From: an uncultured Blastocatellia bacterium
GTDB lineage: Bacteria; Acidobacteriota; Blastocatellia; Pyrinomonadales; Pyrinomonadaceae
NCBI GenBank assembly: GCA_946480785.1
Contig: CAMLLD010000071.1
Span: 1 to 33,395, forward strand
Direction of reading: 5' to 3'
Length of the DNA stretch: 33,395 bases
Shown here: piece after piece, positions 1 to 7,901 of the stretch
Layout of the letters: every line of letters begins with the position of its first letter
Numbering within the stretch: the stretch's first letter is position 1
The notes under the pieces: generated by a model
What the model was told of the DNA's origin: nothing
Databases searched by the model: none
Seen by the model: the letters and a program-made list of their open reading frames with translations, nothing else
Position numbers and translations under genes: made by a program

Positions 1-2
1 GC

Positions 3-2639
3 AAGCGCGTGTACGGCGATACGATCCCCACACCTGCGAGCGACAAGCGCATCGCGGATCTCTATCACAACATCCTCTCGAAGGCTGACGTGAAGTCGAT
101 CATGTACGTCGCGATCAGAGTCGGCGACGACGTACCGGCGGCGTTTGCTCTTTCGACCACGAAAAACACGCGTGAATGGACCGAAGCAGACATCGCAATC
201 GCGAAGGCGGTAGCTGACCAAACCGGAATCGCGATCCGCCAGGCCGAGCTTTATCAGCAGGCCGAGAGCACTTCGATTCGCGAAGCGCTTGTGAATCGTT
301 TGACGATGGCGATTCGCGCGTCGCTGAGTTTGCCTGAGGTGCTGAGCACCGCGACCCGCGAACTCGGCAATGCGCTCTCGGCGTCGCGCGTTCACCTGTT
401 TCTCTACAACAGCGAAGAAGTTGGTTCACCTTCGGAGCACGAGTTCCTCGCGACTGACGTGAAGAGCATTATGCCGATGGAGGTCGGCCGTAACGATCCC
501 ATTGGGTTTCGCTTGTCGGCGTCGAGCCTGCCTTTGATCATCGATGACACGTTGAACTACGACGACGCATCGCCGAAGCTGACGGATTACATTCGGGCGC
601 AAGCGAAGCGACTCGGCGTGCGCTCGCAGATCAATTATCCGTTGATCGTCAAAGGACAATTTCGCGGCGTTTTGAGTATCCATCAAACGGATCGCACTCG
701 CCGCTGGGCGGAGGAAGAGCTTTCGCTCGTCGAAGCACTCGCGGAACGGTTGTCGATCGGCATTGCGCAGGCGGAGTTGTTTGAGATGGTCTCGCGCGGC
801 AAAACCGAGTGGGAAACGACTTTCGACGCGATGTCCGACGGCATCTTTATCTTCAATCGCAACGGCGAGTTGAGCCGCGTGAACCGCGCGGGCGCCGCGA
901 TGGAAGCGGTGCATCCGCGCTTGCTGCTCGGTCGGCAGTGTTGCGACATTCTGCGCACGAGCGGCGAAGATGAAGGATGCGTGGTTGAGAAGGCGTTGGA
1001 GACGTGTCGCAGCGTCACGATCGAGATCACGCCGGAACGTCTGAATCGTCCGTTACTCGTCACGATTGAACCGGTGCTCGACGACACGAACAAGGCTGCG
1101 GCTGTCGTTTGCACGGCGCGCGATCTGTCGGAGCTGCGCAAAGTGCAGGCCCTCGCGCGCGAACATCAGTCGTTGCTGAATAACATTCTCGAGAGCGCGC
1201 GCGAATCGATCTATGCGGTCGATCCTGAAGGTAATTTCAAGTGGTGCAACACCGCGACCTTGAACGGCCTGGGTTATCAACGCAACCAGTTCATCGGGCG
1301 GCCGCTGCTCGACATGGTCTACGAAAACGATCGCGATTTGGTCGCCGAGAAACTCGCGGCGGCTTTGCAAGGCGTGCCGCAAACTTACGAGATGCGCTAT
1401 TTCTCGCACGACGGACATCTGCGTCACGCGCGAGTCGATAACTCGCCGCTCGTCGTCGAAGGTAAAACTACCGGCGTGCTCGGCATCGCGCGCGACATCA
1501 CCGAGCAGAAAGAAGAACGCGAACGCGCCGCACGCGCCGACAAGCTGCGCGCGTTGGGCCAACTCGCATCCGGCGTGGCCCACGACTTCAACAACTCGCT
1601 CGCCGCGATACTCGGTCGCGCGCAACTCCTGCGGCGTCAGGTCAGCGAGCCCGCGCTCGTGCGTAACCTCGACATTATTCAAACCGCCGCGGAAGACGCG
1701 GCCGCGACTGTGCGCCGCATTCAAACGTTTGCGCGGAAGTCACCGGTGAAAGAGTTTGAGCTGCTCGACGTCGGCAGCTTGTTGAATGATGCGATCGAGA
1801 TCACGCGCACGCGCTGGGAGAACGAAGCGCGCTTGCGCGGGCTGGAGTATGAAGTCAGGCTCGAAGCGGAAGCTGGTCAAAGCGCGTACGGCAGCGCCTC
1901 CGAATTGCGCGAAGTCTTCGTCAATCTGATCGTGAATGCCGTCGATGCGATGCCGAAAGGCGGAAAACTTTCTCTCTCCTGCCGGCGCAACGGCGACCGT
2001 TTACAACTTCAGTTCAAAGACAACGGCATGGGCATGCCTGATGACGTGAAGCAGAAGATTTTCGAGCCGTTCTTCTCGACGAAGGGCGCGCACGGAACCG
2101 GTCTCGGTTTGTCGGTCAGCTACAGCATCATGGAGCGACACGAAGGATCGATCAGTGTTGTTTCCCAACCGGGCAACGGCACCACGTTTACGATCGATCT
2201 TCCAGCCGCGATGCCGGAGACGTCCTTCGATGATGTTTCCCTGCCGGACGAGGACATCGGTCGTTTGCGCATCCTGGTCGTGGATGACGAAGAGCCGGTC
2301 AGGGAAACGCTCGCCGAGATGCTGGTCGCCGTAAATCATTCGGTTGAGTTGGCCGGCAGCGGACAAGAAGCGGTGGAGAAGCTGCGCGCGGGCTCGTTTG
2401 ATTTAGTCTTTACCGATCTGGCAATGCCCGAGATGGATGGTTGGGAAACGGCGCGCGCGATCCGCAAAGAGTGGCCCAACATGCAGATCATTCTCGTGAC
2501 CGGCTATGGACCCACGACTGTGCCGCCCGCGGGCGATGAAAAGCTTGTCGATGCCATCATCGGCAAGCCTTTCGATTTCGCGCAGGTCAACTCGACCCTC
2601 AACTCACTAGCGAGACAGCTTCAGAACGTTGCGGTGTGA
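3..2639 (+). CDS. Hybrid sensor histidine kinase (GAF-GAF-PAS-PAS-HisKA-HATPase-REC), 5' end outside window
   Basis: The frame is open to the left edge, so the N terminus is missing. Residues are counted from the GTG at 9. A partial GAF domain (about 1-85) is followed by a second GAF (about 95-265), two PAS domains (about 265-375 and 385-505) and a HisKA dimerisation helix with the H-box motif AHDFNN (phospho-acceptor His525). The HATPase domain (about 620-735) has NLIVNAVDAM, DNGMGM and GTGLGL. A C-terminal receiver domain begins VVDDEE and has its phospho-acceptor Asp803 in TDLAMPEMDGW. No membrane segment is visible in this part, so sensing is probably cytosolic through GAF/PAS ligands. 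The His-to-Asp arrangement implies an internal relay or receiver-based feedback. It ends 6 bp from the convergent condensing-enzyme gene and I see no terminator between them. Ligand and target are unknown. Confidence 0.93.
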   Translation, partial: KRVYGDTIPTPASDKRIADLYHNILSKADVKSIMYVAIRVGDDVPAAFALSTTKNTREWTEADIAIAKAVADQTGIAIRQAELYQQAESTSIREALVNRLTMAIRASLSLPEVLSTATRELGNALSASRVHLFLYNSEEVGSPSEHEFLATDVKSIMPMEVGRNDPIGFRLSASSLPLIIDDTLNYDDASPKLTDYIRAQAKRLGVRSQINYPLIVKGQFRGVLSIHQTDRTRRWAEEELSLVEALAERLSIGIAQAELFEMVSRGKTEWETTFDAMSDGIFIFNRNGELSRVNRAGAAMEAVHPRLLLGRQCCDILRTSGEDEGCVVEKALETCRSVTIEITPERLNRPLLVTIEPVLDDTNKAAAVVCTARDLSELRKVQALAREHQSLLNNILESARESIYAVDPEGNFKWCNTATLNGLGYQRNQFIGRPLLDMVYENDRDLVAEKLAAALQGVPQTYEMRYFSHDGHLRHARVDNSPLVVEGKTTGVLGIARDITEQKEERERAARADKLRALGQLASGVAHDFNNSLAAILGRAQLLRRQVSEPALVRNLDIIQTAAEDAAATVRRIQTFARKSPVKEFELLDVGSLLNDAIEITRTRWENEARLRGLEYEVRLEAEAGQSAYGSASELREVFVNLIVNAVDAMPKGGKLSLSCRRNGDRLQLQFKDNGMGMPDDVKQKIFEPFFSTKGAHGTGLGLSVSYSIMERHEGSISVVSQPGNGTTFTIDLPAAMPETSFDDVSLPDEDIGRLRILVVDDEEPVRETLAEMLVAVNHSVELAGSGQEAVEKLRAGSFDLVFTDLAMPEMDGWETARAIRKEWPNMQIILVTGYGPTTVPPAGDEKLVDAIIGKPFDFAQVNSTLNSLARQLQNVAV

Positions 2640-2645
2640 AGCGTC

Positions 2646-3779
2646 CTAGTTGAAGTTCATAATTCCCGCACTCGCCGTAAACCCAACTCCGAATCCCACA
2701 ACCATTGCCGGCCCCGACCATTCGCCTTTATCCGCTAGCATAAACCCGGTGGAGGCGCTGGAAAGGTTTCCGTATTGCTCCAGGACTTTGTAAGACGCGT
2801 GCACCTTTTCTGAATCGGGGCACAGGTCGAGTTGGGAACAAACGCCGTCGAGAATTTTCTTGCTGCCCGTGTGGATCAAACAATCGTCGACTTGCCGAAT
2901 GTCTGACACCGGCGAGTCGGGATGTTGCAAGACGTTCTTGACGGTCGTCACCGCGTAGTGCGCGCCGCGAGCGGGTACGCTCGGCTGCATGAAGTACTGT
3001 GGTCGCCCTTTCAGAAACGGGTGTGAACTGTTGCTGACCATCGTCAACAGGTTCATGTCGTTCGGCTGATCGTTCGTCAGGTGGGAGATCGGTCCGAACG
3101 CGGGCTTTCCTTCTTCAGTACCCACGAGCAAAGCCACCGCGCCATCGCCGAAAAGCATCGATTGGATCACGAAGGTCGTGTCCAGGCGTTGCTGTTCGAA
3201 GCTCTCGGGATCGAGTTTCTGCTCTTTGCGCAATCTGATGAGCTCGCGATAACCCGCATACTCGTCACGCAGGAGCGGGGCAACGTAGGGTGTATGCGCT
3301 TCGGCCATCACGACGATCGCCAACTGTCCTGGATTCGCAGCCAGATACCATTGCGCGACCTCGATCGACTTCAGCAATACAGAACACCCTTGCGCTTGCA
3401 TACTAACCGTGCGCAGCGAGCGGGAAAGCAGTCCGTGTGTCTTGCCCATGATCTCGGAAGCGAGACACGGCAACATCTGATCCGGGGTGTTGGTAGCCGC
3501 CACAAGCAGACCGATGCGATTGGGATCGCCGCCCCACTCCTCAATACAGCGGCGCGTAGCTGCGACGCCGAGTTGGGTAGTAGAACTGGTTGCTTGTTTT
3601 GGTTTACCTGAGAGGAAGTCCGGATAGTTGTTTAGGACTGAGTAACGTTGTTCGACGCCGAGAGCGCCGATAGTGTTGATGAGCTCTGGGGAGAGCTTGT
3701 GCATCAGGCTGCCCACCAACTCCGATGTGCGAAAGACATTCGTAGGCACCGAAGTCGCTGCTGATACGAGATTAATCAT
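2646..3779 (-). CDS. 3-oxoacyl-ACP synthase III / type III polyketide synthase-like condensing enzyme
   Basis: A 377-residue thiolase-fold condensing enzyme. The Cys-His-Asn triad typical of KASIII and chalcone-synthase enzymes is visible: Cys132 in QAQGCSVLLKSIE, His303 in CLIHTGSKKILDGV and Asn338 in EQYGNLSSAS. The His and Asn contexts look closer to type III polyketide synthases than to housekeeping FabH, and the length fits either. I chose the ATG at 3779 because the conserved fold begins there (MINLVSAATSVPTN) and GGAG lies 13 nt upstream. A GTG at 3818 would add 13 unconserved residues. It stands alone without ACP, reductase or tailoring genes, so it probably acts on CoA-linked substrates or makes a lipid-like signal or pigment precursor; that is inference. 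Confidence 0.85.
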   Translation of the reverse strand: MINLVSAATSVPTNVFRTSELVGSLMHKLSPELINTIGALGVEQRYSVLNNYPDFLSGKPKQATSSTTQLGVAATRRCIEEWGGDPNRIGLLVAATNTPDQMLPCLASEIMGKTHGLLSRSLRTVSMQAQGCSVLLKSIEVAQWYLAANPGQLAIVVMAEAHTPYVAPLLRDEYAGYRELIRLRKEQKLDPESFEQQRLDTTFVIQSMLFGDGAVALLVGTEEGKPAFGPISHLTNDQPNDMNLLTMVSNSSHPFLKGRPQYFMQPSVPARGAHYAVTTVKNVLQHPDSPVSDIRQVDDCLIHTGSKKILDGVCSQLDLCPDSEKVHASYKVLEQYGNLSSASTGFMLADKGEWSGPAMVVGFGVGFTASAGIMNFN

Positions 3780-4130
3780 GTCGTTTTTTCTACTCCAAGA
3801 AGAGGGGGGTTGCCGCACCCGACCTTACTTCTAATTTCTAATTCGCTCTATGCGTTTACAACCCTTGTGCCGCAACGAGGTTTTCGGACGCCTTGTGGGC
3901 TTCGGTGCGTTAAAGTCTTTGTTTTGGACATTTAATCGCTCGCGTTTGCAGGAGTGGACTTACGGCGAGCGATAGTAGAAAACTGAGTACCAGCTACCCA
4001 CTTCCTCCACAGTTACGCGAATGCTGCGAATTTTTGCAGATGGGGTGCGCCGAAAGATTGGGAAGTCAATATACACATGCGTAGCAGTTAATCATGGCTC
4101 AGCGGCCCTAAATTGTACAAAAATTGACCC
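3780..4130. other. Intergenic region of 351 bp, with one inverted repeat
   Basis: This is the only sizeable gap in the left half, lying between two leftward genes. It is lower in GC than its neighbours. The one clear structure is a 9-bp perfect inverted repeat, ATCGCTCGC at 3935-3943 and GCGAGCGAT at 3965-3973, with 21 nt between the arms. It could be an operator upstream of the condensing enzyme or a weak hairpin. I found no convincing promoter hexamer pair, no RNA gene and no supported ORF. Confidence 0.5.
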
Positions 4131-5201
4131 TTATCGGGGCAGCGTGAAACGGCCGATAGTGTCTTCTCCGATGCTGCCGAAGTAGAGAGCGCCGTTGTGT
4201 TCGACGGTGTTGGCGATTTGGGAGTAGCAGTCGGGGGCGCCGTTTTGGAGGTTGTCGATGACGCGGCCCTGACCGTCGAGCGCGAGGACGAAGGAGTAGT
4301 GCTGAGGCGCGGGCTGGAGTGCTTTCGGTAAGCGAAAGACGACCTTGCGCAGGAACGGGTGTGGCAACAGGCGATCGAACAAAGACTGACGCGGTGTTAC
4401 CAGCGACAGCCAAAATCGGTCCTTGCCGTTAGAAGAAATGCCGTCCGGAAACCCGGGGAGGTTGTCGATGAAGATGTCTGCCTGGCCCTGTTTTGGACCA
4501 GTCAGCCAGTAGCGCTGCACGCGGTACATGCCCGTTTCGGCAGCGAGGACAAACGACTGATCCGGACTCACCGCCACACCATTCGCGAAATACATCCCCG
4601 GCACTAGCGTGCGCGCCTTTTGGGTCTTCGGATCCCACGCGAGCAGACGCCCGTTCGGCTGGTGCTCGAGCAAGTCACTTACATGCTGAGACATCGGAAA
4701 CTTGTTCGAAGCCTCGGTGAAGTAAATCGTGCCATCAGCCGCGACGTCGAGATCGTTCAAACAACCGAACTTCGCGCCGTCAGCTTCATCGGCCAACAGC
4801 TTCACTTCACCCGCTTTACTAATCGACAACAGGCCTTTCAACGCATCCGCGATCAGCAGATTTCCGTCGCGATCGAAAACCAATCCGAGCGGACGGCCAT
4901 GTGTGTTGGCAAAGACGCGCGGCTGCGCGCCGTCAGGCTGGAGCTGAACGATGCGACCGTCTTCGAGCCCGCCGTAAATTTTTCCGTCCGCATCGATCGC
5001 GACATCTTCGGGCGAGTGGCCGTCGCCAAGACTCAGCCGCTGGACTGGCGCGAGCCGCGAGTTCTGCTGGTATGGACCAGTCAGAGTCGGAGCAACGGGC
5101 GGCGTCCATGCGGCCGGCGCGATCGACACGGGCGCGAAGAACAGATAGACGAGCGTGGCAGCAATGAGGGCGACGATGAAGGCTAGAATGTTTCGTTTCA
5201 A
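4131..5201 (-). CDS. Membrane-anchored strictosidine synthase/SMP-30-like six-bladed beta-propeller protein
   Basis: A 356-residue protein with an N-terminal signal anchor (about 5-26, ILAFIVALIAATLVYLFFAP) and an exported propeller. Blade-like motifs include SPEDVAIDADGKIYGG, RPLGLVFDRDGNLLIAD, NDLDVAADGTIYFTEAS, NGVAVSPDQSFVLAAET and FPDGISSNGKDRFWLSL. The last two resemble strictosidine synthase and APMAP-type lactonase/esterase proteins, with gluconolactonase (SMP-30) as the wider family. The likely role is hydrolysis of a lactone or ester outside the membrane, with unknown substrate. The start is a TTG. An in-frame TAA lies five codons upstream and no ATG precedes the signal anchor, so TTG is the only reasonable start. 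It is the last gene of the six-gene leftward unit, 26 bp after the GrdB-like gene. Confidence 0.82.
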   Translation of the reverse strand: MKRNILAFIVALIAATLVYLFFAPVSIAPAAWTPPVAPTLTGPYQQNSRLAPVQRLSLGDGHSPEDVAIDADGKIYGGLEDGRIVQLQPDGAQPRVFANTHGRPLGLVFDRDGNLLIADALKGLLSISKAGEVKLLADEADGAKFGCLNDLDVAADGTIYFTEASNKFPMSQHVSDLLEHQPNGRLLAWDPKTQKARTLVPGMYFANGVAVSPDQSFVLAAETGMYRVQRYWLTGPKQGQADIFIDNLPGFPDGISSNGKDRFWLSLVTPRQSLFDRLLPHPFLRKVVFRLPKALQPAPQHYSFVLALDGQGRVIDNLQNGAPDCYSQIANTVEHNGALYFGSIGEDTIGRFTLPR

Positions 5202-5227
5202 GTTAGTAGGGGGTTACGAGAGTGAGT

Positions 5228-6031
5228 TCAACGTTCGCCGCGAGCTTTCTCAACCTGGCTCTCGAGGTCGACGGTTAAGTTACGAATGCCGACCTGGTCC
5301 ATCGGCTCGATCAAGCGCAATGCTTCGTCAAGAATGCGTCGCTGGTGTTGGGGCCAGTTTGGCCTGCCGGCCACGCTGCCGAGCTCGCCGTTGTAATAAG
5401 CCGCTCGCGGCGGACGCACGACTTCAACCACGTCGCGCACAACCGCGAGCATCATCGTCGGAATGTTCGCAAACTCGATGGCACGGGCGACAAGGGCACA
5501 CGATTGATGACACAGCCGCGACGCCGGCACGATGAGTGCCGCCTGCACTTCGTAACGATTGAGGCGTTCGAGCAGCTTCGGCACGAGCTCTTCCACCAAC
5601 CGCGACGCATCGAAAATGAACCCCGAAAAACTCCAGAACACCGGATTGAGTTGACCGATGATGCCGTTGTTTTCAAACTCGAACAGCCGCTCGATCGGCA
5701 CTTGCGCGTTCATGTCCTGCTGGACCGCAGCCTGATCGTAACCGCGCGCCGCGTAGCGCAGGTCGCCGCTTTCAATTTCAACCGGAATCTCTCGGAAACT
5801 CGGATCGGAACCACCTTCAAAGGACGGTGTGCCGTCGATGTAAGCGCCTGCGGAACTGATCAGCGCGAGATTCAACATCGGCAACGCGCGCCGCGCGGGC
5901 TTGAAAGGCGCGCGACGATTGCGCACAAACGGATAGTTCGCGCCGACATCATCAGTGTCCGCGGCGTCTGCGCTGCGCTGCCACTCGTCAAAACGCCGCC
6001 GCCATCCGTCGATGTCCTCGATGATCTCCAC
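5228..6031 (-). CDS. GrdB/PrdB-like (glycine/sarcosine/betaine/D-proline reductase family) protein, non-Sec form
   Basis: A 267-residue protein with signatures of the glycine/D-proline reductase selenoprotein B family: FREIPVEIESGDLRYAARGYD (about 79-99), DMNAQVPIERLFEFENNGIIG (106-126) and VPASRLCHQSCALVARAIE (168-186). In reductase members the last region carries the catalytic Sec or Cys. Here I see Cys174 and Cys178, with Ser171 near where I recall the Sec residue, and no in-frame TGA. Length is nearer the small PrdB type than full GrdB. The start is GTG with a good AAGGAG six bases upstream. It sits 13 bp after the DUF4149 gene and shares a unit with a TrxR-like flavoprotein. A true Stickland reductase is unlikely without the A, C or proprotein subunits. 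A thiol or selenol redox role is inference. Confidence 0.72.
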   Translation of the reverse strand: MEIIEDIDGWRRRFDEWQRSADAADTDDVGANYPFVRNRRAPFKPARRALPMLNLALISSAGAYIDGTPSFEGGSDPSFREIPVEIESGDLRYAARGYDQAAVQQDMNAQVPIERLFEFENNGIIGQLNPVFWSFSGFIFDASRLVEELVPKLLERLNRYEVQAALIVPASRLCHQSCALVARAIEFANIPTMMLAVVRDVVEVVRPPRAAYYNGELGSVAGRPNWPQHQRRILDEALRLIEPMDQVGIRNLTVDLESQVEKARGER

Positions 6032-6044
6032 CGCTTCTCCTTCA

Positions 6045-6512
6045 CTATTGGCGCAGCCCGCGCGCCATCAACACCAGCGCAATCAGGGCCGCAATCATAG
6101 CAAGCCCGAGCGCATTCACCGAATACCCATGCAGGTGGTTGAACGCGATGCGCCGCGCATCATCAGATGCGATCTGATCGATCGGCACTTCCAGCGCGGC
6201 GCGTATCGCACGCATGCGAGCGGCAATCACCCAGTGACCCACACTCGTCGCGACAGCGATGAGAACAAGACAAACCGCTTCAACGATCAGCGCCACGCGA
6301 CCCGTCGCATCGCGCCGCGCGACAAACAACGTCAACAGTAGCAACAACGCGATAGCAAAGCCCGCGACGTTCACCACCGAAAGCGAACGCGTCACGATCG
6401 CGCCCGCCAGTTCGCTCGCATTCGGCAGCCCGTGCGAACGTAAAACTCCAAACGCCGCGGGCGCCACGACGACGCTGAAAAACAGCGCCGCGCCAAACCA
6501 GATCGCCAGCAA
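6045..6512 (-). CDS. DUF4149 (TMEM205-like) four-helix membrane protein
   Basis: About 155 residues with four predicted membrane helices: FGAALFFSVVVAPAAFGVL, VVNVAGFAIALLLLLTLFVA, VALIVEAVCLVLIAVATSVG and ALGLAMIAALIALVLMARG. The pattern matches DUF4149/TMEM205-type proteins of unknown function. The start is uncertain. The first conventional start is a TTG at 6512 with no ribosome site, and it would cut the first helix short. The frame stays open upstream, and an ATT codon at 6536 follows a GAAAGG by about eight bases, adding LNSARLIL, which suits the family. The gene lies in a six-gene leftward unit, 38 bp after DUF309 and 13 bp before the GrdB-like gene. Confidence 0.75.
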   Translation of the reverse strand: MLAIWFGAALFFSVVVAPAAFGVLRSHGLPNASELAGAIVTRSLSVVNVAGFAIALLLLLTLFVARRDATGRVALIVEAVCLVLIAVATSVGHWVIAARMRAIRAALEVPIDQIASDDARRIAFNHLHGYSVNALGLAMIAALIALVLMARGLRQ

Positions 6513-6550
6513 TATGAGTCGCGCAGAGTTAAGAATAACGAAAGGCCTTT

Positions 6551-6982
6551 CTATTCAAAGTCATCAACAACTGGCAGCAAGCGAATCTTCGGCGGCACGA
6601 TTTCCGGCTGCGTCAACGTCCGCGGATCGGGAACACTCAACAACCATGACAACGCCGTATCGAGTTGCGCCTGATACTCGGCGAGATCGAGCGACATGAA
6701 CACCGGACAGCCAAGGCGCGCAAACTTTTCTTTCGCGCGCAGGTACATCTGCCGTGCAGCGCCCGGCCGGCCGATGTCGAGATGATGAAACGCCACCGCC
6801 GATTGAATCATCGCCTGCAAGAACAACTTTTCCCGTGGTCCAACCTCGCCCATCCAGCGTTCTTCCCACGCATCGTGCGCCGCGTGAAACTCGCCCGCGT
6901 TGTAGAGGTCGATGCCCGCGATGTATTCCACCGGATACGCGGCGATGTGCGCGTCTGAGTAAGGCTCGAAAACTTCAACCAT
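6551..6982 (-). CDS. DUF309 domain protein
   Basis: A 143-residue helical protein with the DUF309 signature GIDLYNAGEFHAAHDAWEERW (about 23-43), followed by FLQAMIQSAVAFHHLDIGRPGAA. The family forms a small TPR-like helical bundle with conserved His, Glu and Trp residues. Its biochemical role is unknown. The ATG overlaps the last 8 nt of the upstream flavoprotein gene, which suggests translational coupling. The C-terminal 35 residues are proline-rich and not part of the family core. Confidence 0.82.
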   Translation of the reverse strand: MVEVFEPYSDAHIAAYPVEYIAGIDLYNAGEFHAAHDAWEERWMGEVGPREKLFLQAMIQSAVAFHHLDIGRPGAARQMYLRAKEKFARLGCPVFMSLDLAEYQAQLDTALSWLLSVPDPRTLTQPEIVPPKIRLLPVVDDFE

Positions 6983-7901
6983 TCGTTCGTTGCGTGTTCA
7001 GCCGAGCGGCGATCACTTTCGCAGCCGTGGCACCCGCGCCGGTTGCGCCGCTGATCGTCGGCGCGAGCGGATTCGAAACGTCGCCGCACGCAAACACCAT
7101 CGACACGTTCGTCTCTTGTTCGCGCGTGACCGCGATGTAACCCTGCTGGTCCAAGTCCAACTGCTCGCGAAACAAGCCGGTGTTCGGCTCGACGCCGATG
7201 CGAATCAACACGCCGCGCACGGCCAGTTGAAACGGCTTCAATCCGTCCTTGCGCAGGATCTCCACTGCTTCGACACGATCGTCGCCGATGATACGCGTCA
7301 GCACTGACTCGGTGAAGACCGTCACCGCGTGATTGGGCTGTAAACGTTCGACAAACTCACGCCGCGAGCGCAGTTTCTTACCGCGATGCACTACCGTCAC
7401 AGTCGGACAAACCTCCGCGAGCAGCAACGCGTTTTCGACCGCTGCGTCGCCGCCACCGACAACGCAAACATCCTGGCCGGCGAGCAAATCTTTGTCGCGA
7501 GTCGCGGATTCTATCATCCCTTTTCCGGCAAACTCGCGCTCGCCCGGGATGTTCAAACGACGCGGACTGACGCCGGTCGCGATGATGATTGCAATCGACT
7601 GCAAACTTTCGCCACTGCGCAGCGAGATTCGTTTCGCACGCAGATCGATCGAGTCGATCTCGACACCGGTCCAAAGATCGAAGCCGGCGTCCTCAACGTC
7701 TACCGAAAAGCGTTCGAGCAGTTCGCGGCCGTTGCGAGTTTTCAGGCCGAGATAGTTGTTGATGGGGTTGTAAACGCGATGTAGCTGGCCGCCGATCTCT
7801 TCGGCGTGTTCGAGCACGAGCGTGTCGAGTCCGAGCTCGTCGCACCAAAACGCGGCGGCCAGACCGGCTGGACCAGCACCGATGATGGTCACGTCGTGCA
7901 T
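6975..7901 (-). CDS. Thioredoxin reductase-like FAD/NAD(P)-dependent oxidoreductase lacking the CxxC
   Basis: A 308-residue flavoprotein of thioredoxin-reductase size and architecture. The FAD Rossmann motif is GAGPAG (8-13), the NAD(P) motif is GGGDAAVENA (149-158), and the C-terminal FAD contact is FACGDVSNPLAPTISGATGAG. Classical TrxR has CATC between the two halves of the NADPH domain; here residues 131-137 read ESATRDK, so both redox cysteines are replaced (Ser132, Arg135). Direct dithiol reduction of thioredoxin is therefore not expected. It may act as a ferredoxin/flavodoxin-NADP reductase-like enzyme or pass electrons to another partner. The start overlaps the end of the DUF6687-like gene by 13 nt, and the stop overlaps DUF309 by 8 nt. 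Confidence 0.88.
   Translation of the reverse strand: MHDVTIIGAGPAGLAAAFWCDELGLDTLVLEHAEEIGGQLHRVYNPINNYLGLKTRNGRELLERFSVDVEDAGFDLWTGVEIDSIDLRAKRISLRSGESLQSIAIIIATGVSPRRLNIPGEREFAGKGMIESATRDKDLLAGQDVCVVGGGDAAVENALLLAEVCPTVTVVHRGKKLRSRREFVERLQPNHAVTVFTESVLTRIIGDDRVEAVEILRKDGLKPFQLAVRGVLIRIGVEPNTGLFREQLDLDQQGYIAVTREQETNVSMVFACGDVSNPLAPTISGATGAGATAAKVIAARLNTQRTNG

Noticed and set aside
3935..3973. Intrinsic terminator at the 9-bp inverted repeat
   Set aside because: The loop is 21 nt and no T-tract follows on either strand.
3850..3975. 41-codon plus-strand ORF in the 351-bp gap
   Set aside because: No ribosome site and no recognisable sequence; length is expected by chance.
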